A stretch of 64,000 nucleotides of DNA from the NCBI GenBank assembly GCA_003506895.1, contig DNXO01000034.1, positions 41,621-105,620 of the forward strand. Reading direction: 5' to 3'. Both the position numbers and the translations under genes were made by a program. The notes under the pieces are model-generated. The model had not been told where the DNA came from, made no database searches, and worked only from the letters and a program-made list of their open reading frames with translations. This DNA is from Acetobacteraceae bacterium. GTDB taxonomy: Bacteria; Pseudomonadota; Alphaproteobacteria; Acetobacterales; Acetobacteraceae. Shown piece by piece: positions 47,118 through 55,543 of the stretch (position 1 is its first letter; each line of letters begins with the position of its first letter).

Positions 47118-48010
47118 TGTTCGATAGCGACTTTGCCTACAGCTTCCGGAAGTCGCCCGTGGCGGTGGCGTCCGCGATCATTGCGCTGATCCTGGTGGTG
47201 GCGGCGGTATTCGCCCCGTGGATCGCGCCGCACGATCCGATGGACGTCGCCTCTTTGTCGCTGCTGGACAGCTTCAAGCCGCCGGTCGGCATGCCGGACG
47301 CGGACTGGTCGAACGTGCTGGGCACCGACAACCAGGGCCGCGACGTGCTGTCGGCGATCATGTACGGGATGCGCATCAGCCTGCTGGTGGGCTTTCTGTC
47401 GGTGCTGTTCGCCATCGTCGTCGGGATCGCCTTCGGGTTACTGGCCGGCTACGCGGGCGGGATCACCGATACCATCCTGATGCGCATCGCCGACGTTCAA
47501 CTGACCTTTCCGTCGATCCTGACTGCCCTGCTGGTCGATGGCGTCATCACCGCCGCCCTGCCCCGCACCATGCGCGACGCCTTGCAGATCTATGTCATCA
47601 TCTTCGCCATCGGCATCAGCCTGTGGCCCAACTTCGCCCGCACCGTGCGCGGCTCCACCCTGGTCGAGCGCAACAAGGACTATGTCATGGCCGCCCGCGT
47701 CATCGGCGTGCCGTCGTGGCGCATCATGCTCAGCCACGTGCTGCCGAACGTCATCGGCCCCGTCATGGTGATCGGCACGCTGGGCCTGGGCCTTGCCATC
47801 ATCGCCGAGGCGACCCTGTCATTCCTGGGCGTCGGGCTGCCGCCCACGGCACCCTCACTGGGCACGTTGATCCGCTTCGGCGACGACTTCCTGTTCTCCG
47901 GCCAATGGTGGGTGACGGTTTTCCCCGGTCTGACGCTGATCCTGATGGTGCTGGCGATCAACCTGCTGGGCGACTGGCTGCGCGATGCGCTGAACCCGAG
48001 GCTGCGCTGA
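47117..48010 (+). CDS. peptide/nickel ABC transporter permease, DppC type (second locus)
   Basis: 297 residues. GTDNQGRDVLSAIMYGMR, the EAA loop AARVIGVPSWRIMLSHVLPN and AEATLSFLGVGLPPTAPS are standard DppC features. Overlaps both neighbours by one base, so the operon is tightly coupled. Confidence 0.93.
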   Translation: MFDSDFAYSFRKSPVAVASAIIALILVVAAVFAPWIAPHDPMDVASLSLLDSFKPPVGMPDADWSNVLGTDNQGRDVLSAIMYGMRISLLVGFLSVLFAIVVGIAFGLLAGYAGGITDTILMRIADVQLTFPSILTALLVDGVITAALPRTMRDALQIYVIIFAIGISLWPNFARTVRGSTLVERNKDYVMAARVIGVPSWRIMLSHVLPNVIGPVMVIGTLGLGLAIIAEATLSFLGVGLPPTAPSLGTLIRFGDDFLFSGQWWVTVFPGLTLILMVLAINLLGDWLRDALNPRLR

Positions 48011-48972
48011 TGCCGCTGCTTGAAGTCGATAACCTGACTGTCGAGTTCCCCACCCGCCGCGGGATTTTGAAGGCGCTGGACCGGGTGTCGTTCACCATCG
48101 ACAAGGGCGAAATCCTAGGCGTCGTCGGTGAGTCGGGCGCGGGAAAATCCCTGACCGGCGCCGCCATTGTCGGGCTATTGGAACGGCCGGGGCGCATCGC
48201 GTCCGGCCAAATCCGGCTGGATGGCAGCCGTATCGACAATCTGGCGCCCGAACCGCTGCGCCGCATCCGAGGCCGGCGCATCGGCACCATCTTCCAGGAT
48301 CCGCTGACGACGCTGAACCCGCTCTATACAATCGGCCGGCAACTCGTCGAAACCATGCAGACCCATGCCCGCCTTTCCGACTCCGAGGCTAGGCGTAAAG
48401 CCATTGGCTGGCTGGAGCGTGTGGGTATTCCCGCCGCCGCGCAGCGCATCGATGCCTATCCGCATGAGTTCTCCGGAGGCCAGCGGCAGCGCGTAGTCAT
48501 CGCTCTGGCCCTGTGTGCCGAACCGGCCCTGGTGATCGCCGACGAACCGACAACCGCGCTGGACGTTTCGATCCAGGCACAGATCATCACGCTGCTGAAG
48601 GACCTGACGCGGGATCATGGCACGTCCGTGATGCTGGTGACCCACGATATGGGCGTGATCGCCGAAACCGCCGACCGCGTGGCCGTGATGTATGCCGGCC
48701 GGATCGCCGAGATCGGCCCGGTCGCGGATGTCGTTCGACGGCCCGCCCACCCCTATACCGACGGCCTGATGGCCAGCATCCCGTCGCTGGAGCATCGTGT
48801 GGACCGTCTGCGTCAGATCGACGGCGCGATGCCTCGCCTGGACGCGATGCCGGACGGCTGTCGCTTTCACCCGCGCTGCCCGCGGGCCTTCGCCCGTTGC
48901 ACCGAACAGCAACCGGAGTTGATGGCCGCGGGTGCGACGCAGGCGGCCTGTTGGTTACACGCAGTATCATGA
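48010..48972 (+). CDS. peptide/nickel ABC transporter ATPase, DppD type
   Basis: 320 residues. Walker [10 protein letters not shown]-loop [10 protein letters not shown], signature [12 protein letters not shown], Walker [14 protein letters not shown]-loop VTHDMG, and the C-terminal oligopeptide extension [14 protein letters not shown] with cysteines that may hold an iron-sulfur cluster in this family. Works with DppF as the nucleotide-binding pair. Confidence 0.94.
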   Translation: MPLLEVDNLTVEFPTRRGILKALDRVSFTIDKGEILGVVGESGAGKSLTGAAIVGLLERPGRIASGQIRLDGSRIDNLAPEPLRRIRGRRIGTIFQDPLTTLNPLYTIGRQLVETMQTHARLSDSEARRKAIGWLERVGIPAAAQRIDAYPHEFSGGQRQRVVIALALCAEPALVIADEPTTALDVSIQAQIITLLKDLTRDHGTSVMLVTHDMGVIAETADRVAVMYAGRIAEIGPVADVVRRPAHPYTDGLMASIPSLEHRVDRLRQIDGAMPRLDAMPDGCRFHPRCPRAFARCTEQQPELMAAGATQAACWLHAVS

Positions 48973-49967
48973 CGCAGCACCACCGACACACCCTGGAGGC
49001 GGTCGCGGTTTCACACCGCTTCGACGTTTCCCGCCCATGGCTGCAACGGATATTCAACCGCGAGTCAAAGCGGTTCCTGCGTGCGGTGGACAACGTCTCG
49101 TTCGAAATCCCGACTGGAACCACCTTCGCGCTGGTCGGTGAGTCCGGCTGTGGCAAGTCCACCATCGCACGTCTCGCCGTGGGCCTTTACGAGCCCAGCG
49201 ACGGCGACATCCTGTTCGAGGATCAGCCGCTGTCGTCCGCCCGAGCGCAACCGGCGTTGCGGCGGCGGATGAACATGATCTTCCAGGACCCGTATGCCTC
49301 GCTGAATCCGCGCTGGCGCGTGTCCGATATCGTTGCCGAACCAATCCGCGCCTTCCGTCTGGCAACCCGTCCGAATGAGGTCCAGGCTCGGGTTGGGTCG
49401 CTGCTGGCCCAGGTTGGCCTGACCATGCGCGATGGCGAGAAGTACCCGCACGAGTTCTCCGGCGGCCAGCGCCAGCGCATTTCGATCGCACGGGCGCTGG
49501 CCAGCGAGCCGGACTTCCTGGTTTGCGACGAACCAACCAGCGCCCTGGATGTGTCGGTTCAGGCGCAAATCCTGAACTTGATGCGCGATCTGCAGCAACG
49601 GCTGGGACTGACGTATCTTTTCATCAGCCACAATCTGGCGGTGGTGCGGCACATGGCCGACCGGCTGGGGGTGATGTACCTGGGCCGCATCGTCGAGCAA
49701 GGTCCAGCCGAGACAATCTTCCGCACGCCACTGCATCCGTACACACGCCTGCTGCTGGACGCGATCCCAGACCTGGAGCAGGTCGGCCGATCCCGCACAC
49801 CCGTGGGCGGCGAAATCCCAAGCCCGATCGCCCCGCCACCCGGTTGCGCCTTCCATCCGCGCTGCCCGCTGGCCAATGACCGGTGCCGCACCGAAAAGCC
49901 GGCCCATACAACGACTGGGGACGTCCAGGTCGCCTGCCATGCGGTGCAGGAAGGTCGTGATGCGTGA
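48969..49967 (+). CDS. peptide/nickel ABC transporter ATPase, DppF type
   Basis: 332 residues; ATG overlaps the DppD stop. Walker [53 protein letters not shown] and the C-terminal CAFHPRCPLANDRC segment. Completes a permease pair plus two ATPases. No substrate-binding gene is in this operon. Confidence 0.94.
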   Translation: MTQHHRHTLEAVAVSHRFDVSRPWLQRIFNRESKRFLRAVDNVSFEIPTGTTFALVGESGCGKSTIARLAVGLYEPSDGDILFEDQPLSSARAQPALRRRMNMIFQDPYASLNPRWRVSDIVAEPIRAFRLATRPNEVQARVGSLLAQVGLTMRDGEKYPHEFSGGQRQRISIARALASEPDFLVCDEPTSALDVSVQAQILNLMRDLQQRLGLTYLFISHNLAVVRHMADRLGVMYLGRIVEQGPAETIFRTPLHPYTRLLLDAIPDLEQVGRSRTPVGGEIPSPIAPPPGCAFHPRCPLANDRCRTEKPAHTTTGDVQVACHAVQEGRDA

Positions 49968-50136
49968 AGACGATCCCAGAGGCGGCCCGCTGCGCGCTGT
50001 CGTGGGCCTGGGATTGATCGCATTGCTGATCGTCGGCGTGCTGTTCGTGATGCAGCAGTTGCGGCACTCGGCGGCGATTCAGGATTGCATGGCGTCCGGG
50101 CGCACCAATTGCGCCCCGATTTCGTCGGGGCGTTAG
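49960..50136 (+). CDS. small single-helix membrane protein coupled to dppF
   Basis: 58 residues. The ATG overlaps the DppF stop region and has AAGGTCGTG just upstream. Charged N-terminus, one transmembrane helix (AVVGLGLIALLIVGVLFVMQ), then a short periplasmic tail with QDCMASGRTNCAPI. The two cysteines suggest a disulfide or membrane-adjacent loop. No family recognised with certainty. Confidence 0.65.
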   Translation: MREDDPRGGPLRAVVGLGLIALLIVGVLFVMQQLRHSAAIQDCMASGRTNCAPISSGR

Positions 50137-50154
50137 GCCGGGACGGAAAGCCTA

Positions 50155-50189
50155 GAGCCGGATAGGTTCAGGTTGAACCCATCCGGCTC
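50155..50189. repeat. 35-base two-tier hairpin
   Basis: Outer arms GAGCCGGAT / ATCCGGCTC (9 bp perfect) and inner arms GGTTCA / TGAACC around a GGT loop. Lies between convergent genes, so it may act as a two-way terminator or belong to a palindromic repeat family. Confidence 0.6.
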
Positions 50190-50191
50190 CA

Positions 50192-50262
50192 GGGCGCTTT
50201 GTTTAAGAGGGCGATTCACGCCTGAGGTTGGATCAACCTCAGACGATCGCGCTCTAGCGCCC
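50192..50262. repeat. compound palindrome with three nested arms
   Basis: Arms GGGCGCT / AGCGCCC, GCGAT / ATCGC and CTGAGGTTG / CAACCTCAG (9 bp, GAT loop) nest into one long imperfect stem. The right outer arm runs into the 3' end of the SDR gene (stop at 50254-50256). It resembles REP-type intergenic palindromes; no second copy was seen in the window. Confidence 0.55.
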
Positions 50263-51036
50263 CGCCGTCCAGGCCCCATCGATCGGCAGATCGGCGCCGT
50301 TGATGTCATCCCCGTGCGGCCCACAGAGAAAAGCGATCAGGCCAGCGACATTTTCGTCCTTCACGAACTTCCTGGAGGGCTGACGGATACCCAGGAAGTT
50401 CGCCTCGGCTTCCTCGAAGCTCGTGCCGTCACGCTGCATTTCCTGCCGCAGCCGCCAATCGATCGCCGGGGTCAGCACGGTGCCGGGACAAATCGCATTA
50501 CAGGTGATGTCCGTCCGGGCAACCTCCAGCGCCACGCCGCGGGTCAGCCCGATCAGCGCCGTTTTAGTGGTGATGTAGTCGATCCGGTTGACCGTCGCGA
50601 ACCGCCCGTAGATAGAGGCCATGTTGACGATGCGGCCCCAATTCTTCGCCTTCATCCCCGGCAGCGCGAGGCGGATCGTGTGGAACGGCGCCGAAAGATT
50701 GACCGCCAAAGCCTCATTCCAATGCTCCGGCGCGAAGTTCTCGATCGCGCCGAAATACCGGACGACCGCGTTGTTCACCAGGATGTCCAGGCCGCCATGC
50801 TCCTGTTGCGTTGACGCGACCATATCGGCGATCTGGACCGGTATCCGCAGATCGGCGGGATGATATCGGGCGCGCACCCCCATCTCGCGCAGCTCGTTCA
50901 GCCGAGCGTCGATTACGTCGCGGGCGGCGAAGCCGTTCAGGGTGATGTCGCAGCCGAGTGCAGCCAGCGCCTTAGCCGTGGCGAAGCCGATTCCTCCGAG
51001 TGAGCCGGTGATCAGGGCGGATTTGCTGGTAAGCAT
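50254..51036 (-). CDS. short-chain dehydrogenase/reductase, 3-hydroxybutyrate dehydrogenase-like
   Basis: 260 residues. TGSLGGIGFATAKALA at the cofactor site, LVNNAVV, the serine in NMASIYGR, catalytic YITTK and the late GDDINGADLPIDGAW. The overall pattern is closest to D-3-hydroxybutyrate dehydrogenases. Divergent from the next SDR gene; substrate not certain. Confidence 0.82.
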   Translation of the reverse strand: MLTSKSALITGSLGGIGFATAKALAALGCDITLNGFAARDVIDARLNELREMGVRARYHPADLRIPVQIADMVASTQQEHGGLDILVNNAVVRYFGAIENFAPEHWNEALAVNLSAPFHTIRLALPGMKAKNWGRIVNMASIYGRFATVNRIDYITTKTALIGLTRGVALEVARTDITCNAICPGTVLTPAIDWRLRQEMQRDGTSFEEAEANFLGIRQPSRKFVKDENVAGLIAFLCGPHGDDINGADLPIDGAWTAGR

Positions 51037-51272
51037 GGTTGGGTTTCCTTGGACGAATTGTTGGTTTTCCTGCCACCGCGGGAACTGTCTTGAAGACAGC
51101 GCTTATCTTTATGACCCATGTGGCGTTTGAAAGAGAGTCAGCGGGCGGCGGGGCTTGTTGCCCCTCGTTCAAGGCAGGTGCCGCGCCCTCCCCCGAATTT
51201 GCGAAGGCGACTGCCCTTGGAACCAGCGCCAAGGGATGTGAAGATCGTGGGCAGACAAAAACGGAGGAACCC

Positions 51273-52049
51273 ATGGCACTACTTGAAGGCAAAGTCGGCA
51301 TCATCACGGGCGCGGCGTCCGGAATTGGCGCGGCCACGGCCCGCACCATGGCCAGGGAGGGCGCAAGGCTCGTCCTGACCGACATCGACGACGCCGCCGG
51401 CATGACCCTGGCCGAGGAATTGGGTGCGGTGTACCTGCATCTGGATGTTTCCGAGGAAGACGGCTGGCCCGCCGTCATCGCCGCCGCCGAGGAACTCGGA
51501 CGGCTGGACATCATGGTCGCCAACGCCGGAATCGGCATCATGGGCACCGCCATCGACATGTCGCTGAAGGACTGGCGCCGGCAGATGGCGATCAACGTCG
51601 ATGGCGTGTTTCTGTCGGTCAAATTCTGTATCCCGGCGATGCGGCGTGCCGGTAACGGCGGGTCGATCATCATGCTGTCGTCGATCGCCGGCCTGCGTGG
51701 TTCGGCCGGTCTGGCCGGGTACAGCGCGACCAAGGGCGCGGTACGGCTGTTCGCCAAGTCGATGGCGCTGGAATGCGCGCAGGCGGGCGACGGAATCAGG
51801 GTCAACTCCGTCCATCCCGGCATCATCGCGACGCCGATCTGGACGAAAATACCCGCTCGGTCGAATACCCCGATCGATCCGTACGCCATGGCGGCCAGTT
51901 CCGTGCCCCTGGGTAAAGCCGGCGAGGCATCGGAAATAGCCGATGGCATCCTGTTCCTGGCATCCGACATGTCGAGCCACATGACCGGATCGGAACTGGT
52001 GATAGACGGCGGCCTGACCGCTGGCCGGGCAACACGCCTGGTTCAATGA
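51273..52049 (+). CDS. short-chain dehydrogenase/reductase
   Basis: 258 residues from the ATG after ACGGAGGAACCC, a strong ribosome-binding site. TGAASGIGAAT, VANAGIG, SSIAGLRG, catalytic YSATK and SSHMTGSELVIDGG. An aspartate after beta-2 (TDID) points to NAD(H). It overlaps the DUF2442 gene by four bases. Confidence 0.86.
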   Translation: MALLEGKVGIITGAASGIGAATARTMAREGARLVLTDIDDAAGMTLAEELGAVYLHLDVSEEDGWPAVIAAAEELGRLDIMVANAGIGIMGTAIDMSLKDWRRQMAINVDGVFLSVKFCIPAMRRAGNGGSIIMLSSIAGLRGSAGLAGYSATKGAVRLFAKSMALECAQAGDGIRVNSVHPGIIATPIWTKIPARSNTPIDPYAMAASSVPLGKAGEASEIADGILFLASDMSSHMTGSELVIDGGLTAGRATRLVQ

Positions 52050-52309
52050 ACCTGTTCGAGATCACCGCGGCCGTTGCCCATCCCGATCATACCGTCACCA
52101 TCACCTGGACCGACGGCATGATCGGGGTGGTCGATTTTCTGCCAATCATCGACCGGGGCGGCTGGTTCACCCCGCTGCGCGATGGCGATTACTTCGCGGC
52201 AACGATGGTCGTGCTGCCAGGCGGAGCGGGCGTAACATGGCCGGAGGAGATCGACTACTCGGCCGATTTCCTCCGGCTTGTGGCGTTCCCGGACGGGTTG
52301 CCGGGTTAG
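52046..52309 (+). CDS. DUF2442 protein
   Basis: 87 residues. TWTDGMIGVVDFLPII and VTWPEEIDYSADFLR are typical of DUF2442, a small family often found beside toxin-antitoxin or DUF4160 genes. Here it follows an SDR gene with an ATGA overlap and ends inside the convergent beta-lactamase-family gene by four bases. Function unknown. Confidence 0.8.
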   Translation: MNLFEITAAVAHPDHTVTITWTDGMIGVVDFLPIIDRGGWFTPLRDGDYFAATMVVLPGGAGVTWPEEIDYSADFLRLVAFPDGLPG

Positions 52310-53463
52310 GCGGCGGCGTAAACGGCGGACTCGAATGCCGCGAACGTCTCGACCGCCTTGGCGTCATAGAACGGCAGGACCTGCGTGGCATAAACCCCGG
52401 CGACCTTTCGCACCGGATCGATCCAGTAATAGGAATTGGCAAGGCCAGCCCAGGCGAGGCTACCGGCCGATCGCCCGGTCGGGAGCGGCTCCGGATTGAT
52501 CAGGAAACTCAGTCCCCATTTCATGCCGGCCACGAAATCGACGTCATTCGTCGCCCCGGGGACAGCCGTCTTCATGGGATTGCAGACAAGATCGCCCATA
52601 CCGTTCCGCGACATCGTCGCCACGGTGTCGGGCCGCAGCACCCGAACGCCGTTGAACGCGCCGCCATGCAGGATCATCTGCGCGAATTTCAGGTAATCGC
52701 CAACGGTGGAATAGAGGCCGCCGCCGCCCATGTGAAACTCCGGCGATTGCGGGATTTCGGTATCGGTCGAAACCAATCCCTCCGGACCGCGTGCATGGAT
52801 CTTAGCCAGACGCTGGCGCTGCCCATCGCCGATTTTGAACCCCGTATCGGTCATCCCGAGCGGCGCGAGGACATTGTCTTGCATGTATCGATCGAGGGTT
52901 TGGCCAGACACCGCCTCGACCGCCTTTCCCGCCCAATCGATCGAGATTCCGTACTCCCATTTATCGCCGGGATCGAAGACCAGCGGCAATCCAAGAGCCG
53001 CATTCTTGCAAGAGATGATACCGGGCGTGCCGGTGGCTTCCATGTAGCGCACGATATTCGCGTTCCACATGTCATAGGCGAAACCGGACGTATGGGTCAG
53101 CAGATGCCGCAGGGTGATCGCTCGTTTCGGCGCGCGCAGCATCGGTTTTCCGGCCGCGTCGAACCCTTGGAGCACCTTGACCTTGCCGAGTTCCGGCAAC
53201 ACCGAAGCGATATCGCCGTCCAGCGACAGCTTGCCTTGTTCGACCAATTGCATGGCACACGCGCCGGTGACGGCCTTGGTCATCGAAGCGATCCAGACCA
53301 CCGTGTCGGCGGTCATCGGCGCCCCGGTCTTCAGGTCCCGGGTGCCGAAGCCGCCTTCGAAGATGACGCCATCAGCGTTGGCGGCGGTCGCGGCGACACC
53401 GGGAATGTCCCCGGACTCAGTGGCTCGGCGTAGAACGGCGGCGATTTTCTGGGTATCGACCAT
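52306..53463 (-). CDS. serine hydrolase of the beta-lactamase/EstB family
   Basis: 385 residues, no signal peptide. The nucleophile motif SMTK (Ser60, Lys63) fits SxxK. A YGIS element takes the place of the usual YxN motif, LTHTSGFAYDMWN and a late GGGGLYSTVGDYLKFAQMI segment follow. Members are esterases, D-aminopeptidases or class C-like enzymes. A cytosolic esterase is more likely than an antibiotic-degrading lactamase, given the missing signal peptide. Confidence 0.85.
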   Translation of the reverse strand: MVDTQKIAAVLRRATESGDIPGVAATAANADGVIFEGGFGTRDLKTGAPMTADTVVWIASMTKAVTGACAMQLVEQGKLSLDGDIASVLPELGKVKVLQGFDAAGKPMLRAPKRAITLRHLLTHTSGFAYDMWNANIVRYMEATGTPGIISCKNAALGLPLVFDPGDKWEYGISIDWAGKAVEAVSGQTLDRYMQDNVLAPLGMTDTGFKIGDGQRQRLAKIHARGPEGLVSTDTEIPQSPEFHMGGGGLYSTVGDYLKFAQMILHGGAFNGVRVLRPDTVATMSRNGMGDLVCNPMKTAVPGATNDVDFVAGMKWGLSFLINPEPLPTGRSAGSLAWAGLANSYYWIDPVRKVAGVYATQVLPFYDAKAVETFAAFESAVYAAA

Positions 53464-53556
53464 GCTTGCCTCCCTTTGTTAGGGCGGTCAGCGTAGCGCG
53501 GGTTGGCCGGTTCCGCCAATGCAAGGGGACAGCTTGCTCAGACCTGATCGGGGCGG

Positions 53557-54528
53557 CTAATCGCTCGCCCGGGCGCTAGCTCCATTCGCCTTTACCCAGG
53601 CCTGTATCGGCTTCCAGGGACCGAAACGGTGTTGAGTGGCCGGAAACGGCCCGACGAATGGGGCGTACCCAGCATCGATCGGCTTGCGCGACCGGTCGGG
53701 AAAATCCGCCTCCGACCCCGCCAGGTGTGGTCTCGGCTGGCTGACCACGAATGCAGCCACATCGAACGCATCGGCCTCGGACAGCACTGGCGCCGCGAAC
53801 GTGGTGCCCAACGGCATGTTCGCATGGACGAACGCGGCCGCCGTGATCGCCCGGTTCATCCCCGCACCGTCGTTAAAGCTATCCGGTCCCCAAAGCGGCG
53901 GAAACTGGTACCGCCGGCCAGTGGCCTTGGCCTCGGCCGCCGCCAAACGTTGTCCCTGCCCGTCGGGTCCATGGCAGACAGCACAATTCTGGGTGAATAC
54001 CGCCCGCCCACGCACCGGGTCGGCGGCACGGTCCGGTAACGGCAACGCCGGCGCCCCCCTGCCATCAAGCGACTGGCTAACCGGTTCGGCGGTGCTGATA
54101 AACCGGACGTAGGTCAGTATCGCCTTCATCTCTTTCCCATCCACCGGCAGGGCCTTGCCGTTCAGGCTGCGCTCCATGCAGCCGTTGATCCGCTCCTCCA
54201 GCGTGCGAACATTGTTCTCACGCGCGATATACGTTGGGAACACGCCCCAGATACCGGCAAGCGGCAAAGCGAACTTCTGGGTCCCGCCACCCAGATGGCA
54301 CGACTGGCAATCCAGCCCATTGCCGCCGTAACGCATCGCGGGATCGGCCGCATCGGGACCGATCATCGAAGACGAATTGACAATCAGGTCGCGGCCGTAG
54401 CGCACGGTTCTGCCAAACGAATCATCTGGCAGCGTATTCGGATCAGGTACCGTCCAGGCGGGTTGAGCGCGCGGCCCCGAGGCGAACAACATAAAAAGGC
54501 CGGCGATCGGCAACAACCGCTTCAGCAT
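53557..54528 (-). CDS. tsdA: dihaem cytochrome c, thiosulfate dehydrogenase (TsdA)-like
   Basis: 323 residues from the ATG preceded by GGGAGGGGAT. Signal peptide to about residue 21. Two haem motifs, CQSCH (74-78) and CAVCH (182-186). Between them RINGCMERSLNG includes Cys117 at the place where TsdA uses a cysteine as the unusual axial ligand of the catalytic haem, and FPPLWGPDSFNDGAGMNRA follows haem 2. TsdA joins two thiosulfates to tetrathionate in the periplasm. A perfect CtrA box lies 57 bases upstream of the start. Confidence 0.8.
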   Translation of the reverse strand: MLKRLLPIAGLFMLFASGPRAQPAWTVPDPNTLPDDSFGRTVRYGRDLIVNSSSMIGPDAADPAMRYGGNGLDCQSCHLGGGTQKFALPLAGIWGVFPTYIARENNVRTLEERINGCMERSLNGKALPVDGKEMKAILTYVRFISTAEPVSQSLDGRGAPALPLPDRAADPVRGRAVFTQNCAVCHGPDGQGQRLAAAEAKATGRRYQFPPLWGPDSFNDGAGMNRAITAAAFVHANMPLGTTFAAPVLSEADAFDVAAFVVSQPRPHLAGSEADFPDRSRKPIDAGYAPFVGPFPATQHRFGPWKPIQAWVKANGASARASD

Positions 54529-54856
54529 ATCCCCTCCCACTTTTCGCGCCCGCGAAATACGCTCGCACAAAAAAATCATGCGCGTTAACCGGTTGTTAAC
54601 CAATCGCGGATAATGTGTGTTTCGGCGTCCTCTCCGGGATTAGAGACATAACTCTTACCCGACCAAACCGAATAATTCCAGCTTTCCGCTTCCCGCGAAG
54701 CGTTACCGACCACGACGATTTTCAGACCATACGGATGAGGACGCCAGCTTTCCCGATCAGTATGGTACCGACCGCGGACAACGCCGTCGTGCCTATCAGC
54801 GGAACCACGGACGCAGGGATGCCCGAGGCTGACAGAACCTCGGACATACATCCCAG
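54529..54856. other. gene-free stretch upstream of the TsdA-like gene
   Basis: 328 bases containing the CtrA box at 54585-54599. Overlapping open frames on both strands (about 80 codons each) have no recognisable domain. Probably the promoter region of the cytochrome gene plus the tail of the BrnA-like transcription unit. Confidence 0.5.
54585..54599. promoter_or_regulatory. perfect CtrA binding box TTAA-N7-TTAA
   Basis: TTAACCGGTTGTTAA is an exact match to the CtrA consensus, about 57 bases upstream of the TsdA-like start codon and so well placed to control its promoter. The spacer is itself partly palindromic (AACCGGTT). Confidence 0.55.
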
Positions 54857-55228
54857 CTAACGAGCGCGCTTGCCGTTTCCGCCGGCACCGCTTCTGGCGC
54901 GTGCGCTGACGACGGCGTTGCTGGCCGGTTGCGCTCCGCCGCGTGCCTGCATGAACGCCTTCAGCACCTCATTGATGCGGGTCTGATAGCCGGCGCCGAA
55001 GCCGCGGAAGAAACGCAGCACGTCGGCGTCCAGACGCAGACTGACTGCCAGCTTCGGTTCCCGGACATCAAACACCAGGTCCGTCGCCCATCCGACACGG
55101 CCGGGTTCGGCGGCGACGGCAACAACACGGGCGGCGGGCTTGGCCGCCACGGCATGCGTTCGGGATTTCGCCGGCGCGGCCCCTCGGCCTTTTGTTGACG
55201 CCTTTTCGTTACGACTGGCCTTCGGCAT
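54857..55228 (-). CDS. BrnA-family antitoxin-like protein
   Basis: 123 residues. The basic, low-complexity N-terminal half is followed by a compact ribbon-helix-helix-like segment VSLRLDADVLRFFRG and GYQTRINEVLKAFMQA, characteristic of the BrnA/DUF4415 antitoxins. These normally repress the brnTA operon and neutralise the RNase BrnT encoded directly upstream. No BrnT gene is present upstream here. Confidence 0.7.
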   Translation of the reverse strand: MPKASRNEKASTKGRGAAPAKSRTHAVAAKPAARVVAVAAEPGRVGWATDLVFDVREPKLAVSLRLDADVLRFFRGFGAGYQTRINEVLKAFMQARGGAQPASNAVVSARARSGAGGNGKRAR

Positions 55229-55543
55229 TTAATCCTCCCATCAGATCGGGGCTGGTTGGTTCCGGCCCCGGTTAATCGCGTTCGCGGGCGCGTTTACCCC
55301 GCGAGTTGCCCGATGTACGCACGACTGTGGCTACAGTCAAGAACAGCGTCGCACAACCATATCTTATTCGCAACAGTCCATTACAGCCAGAGCGCGTGGT
55401 TCACCGCTTCGGTGATTCCATCTCCTCGGACCGCACCACTGGTCCGCCCCCGACCGAAGCATCCTTCCGGTCGGATGAATCGGCCCACCAAATCAAGGAC
55501 TAGCGGATAGAATCCGGCGGCACTGTCCGTCGGATTCTATCCA
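55229..55543. other. gene-free stretch with terminator hairpin
   Basis: 315 bases between the BrnA-like gene and the TPP enzyme gene. Short frames only, none with recognisable features. It ends with the strong hairpin listed at 55505-55542. Confidence 0.5.
55505..55542 (-). terminator. hairpin directly after the TPP enzyme gene
   Basis: Perfect 12-bp arms GGATAGAATCCG / CGGATTCTATCC around a 14-base loop, starting one base past the TPP gene's stop on the minus strand. No T-run, but position and stability fit a terminator or mRNA 3' end. Confidence 0.6.

Noticed and set aside
54585..54851. 88-codon minus-strand frame downstream of the BrnA-like gene
   Set aside because: No recognisable domain and no ribosome-binding site; it also overlaps the CtrA box.
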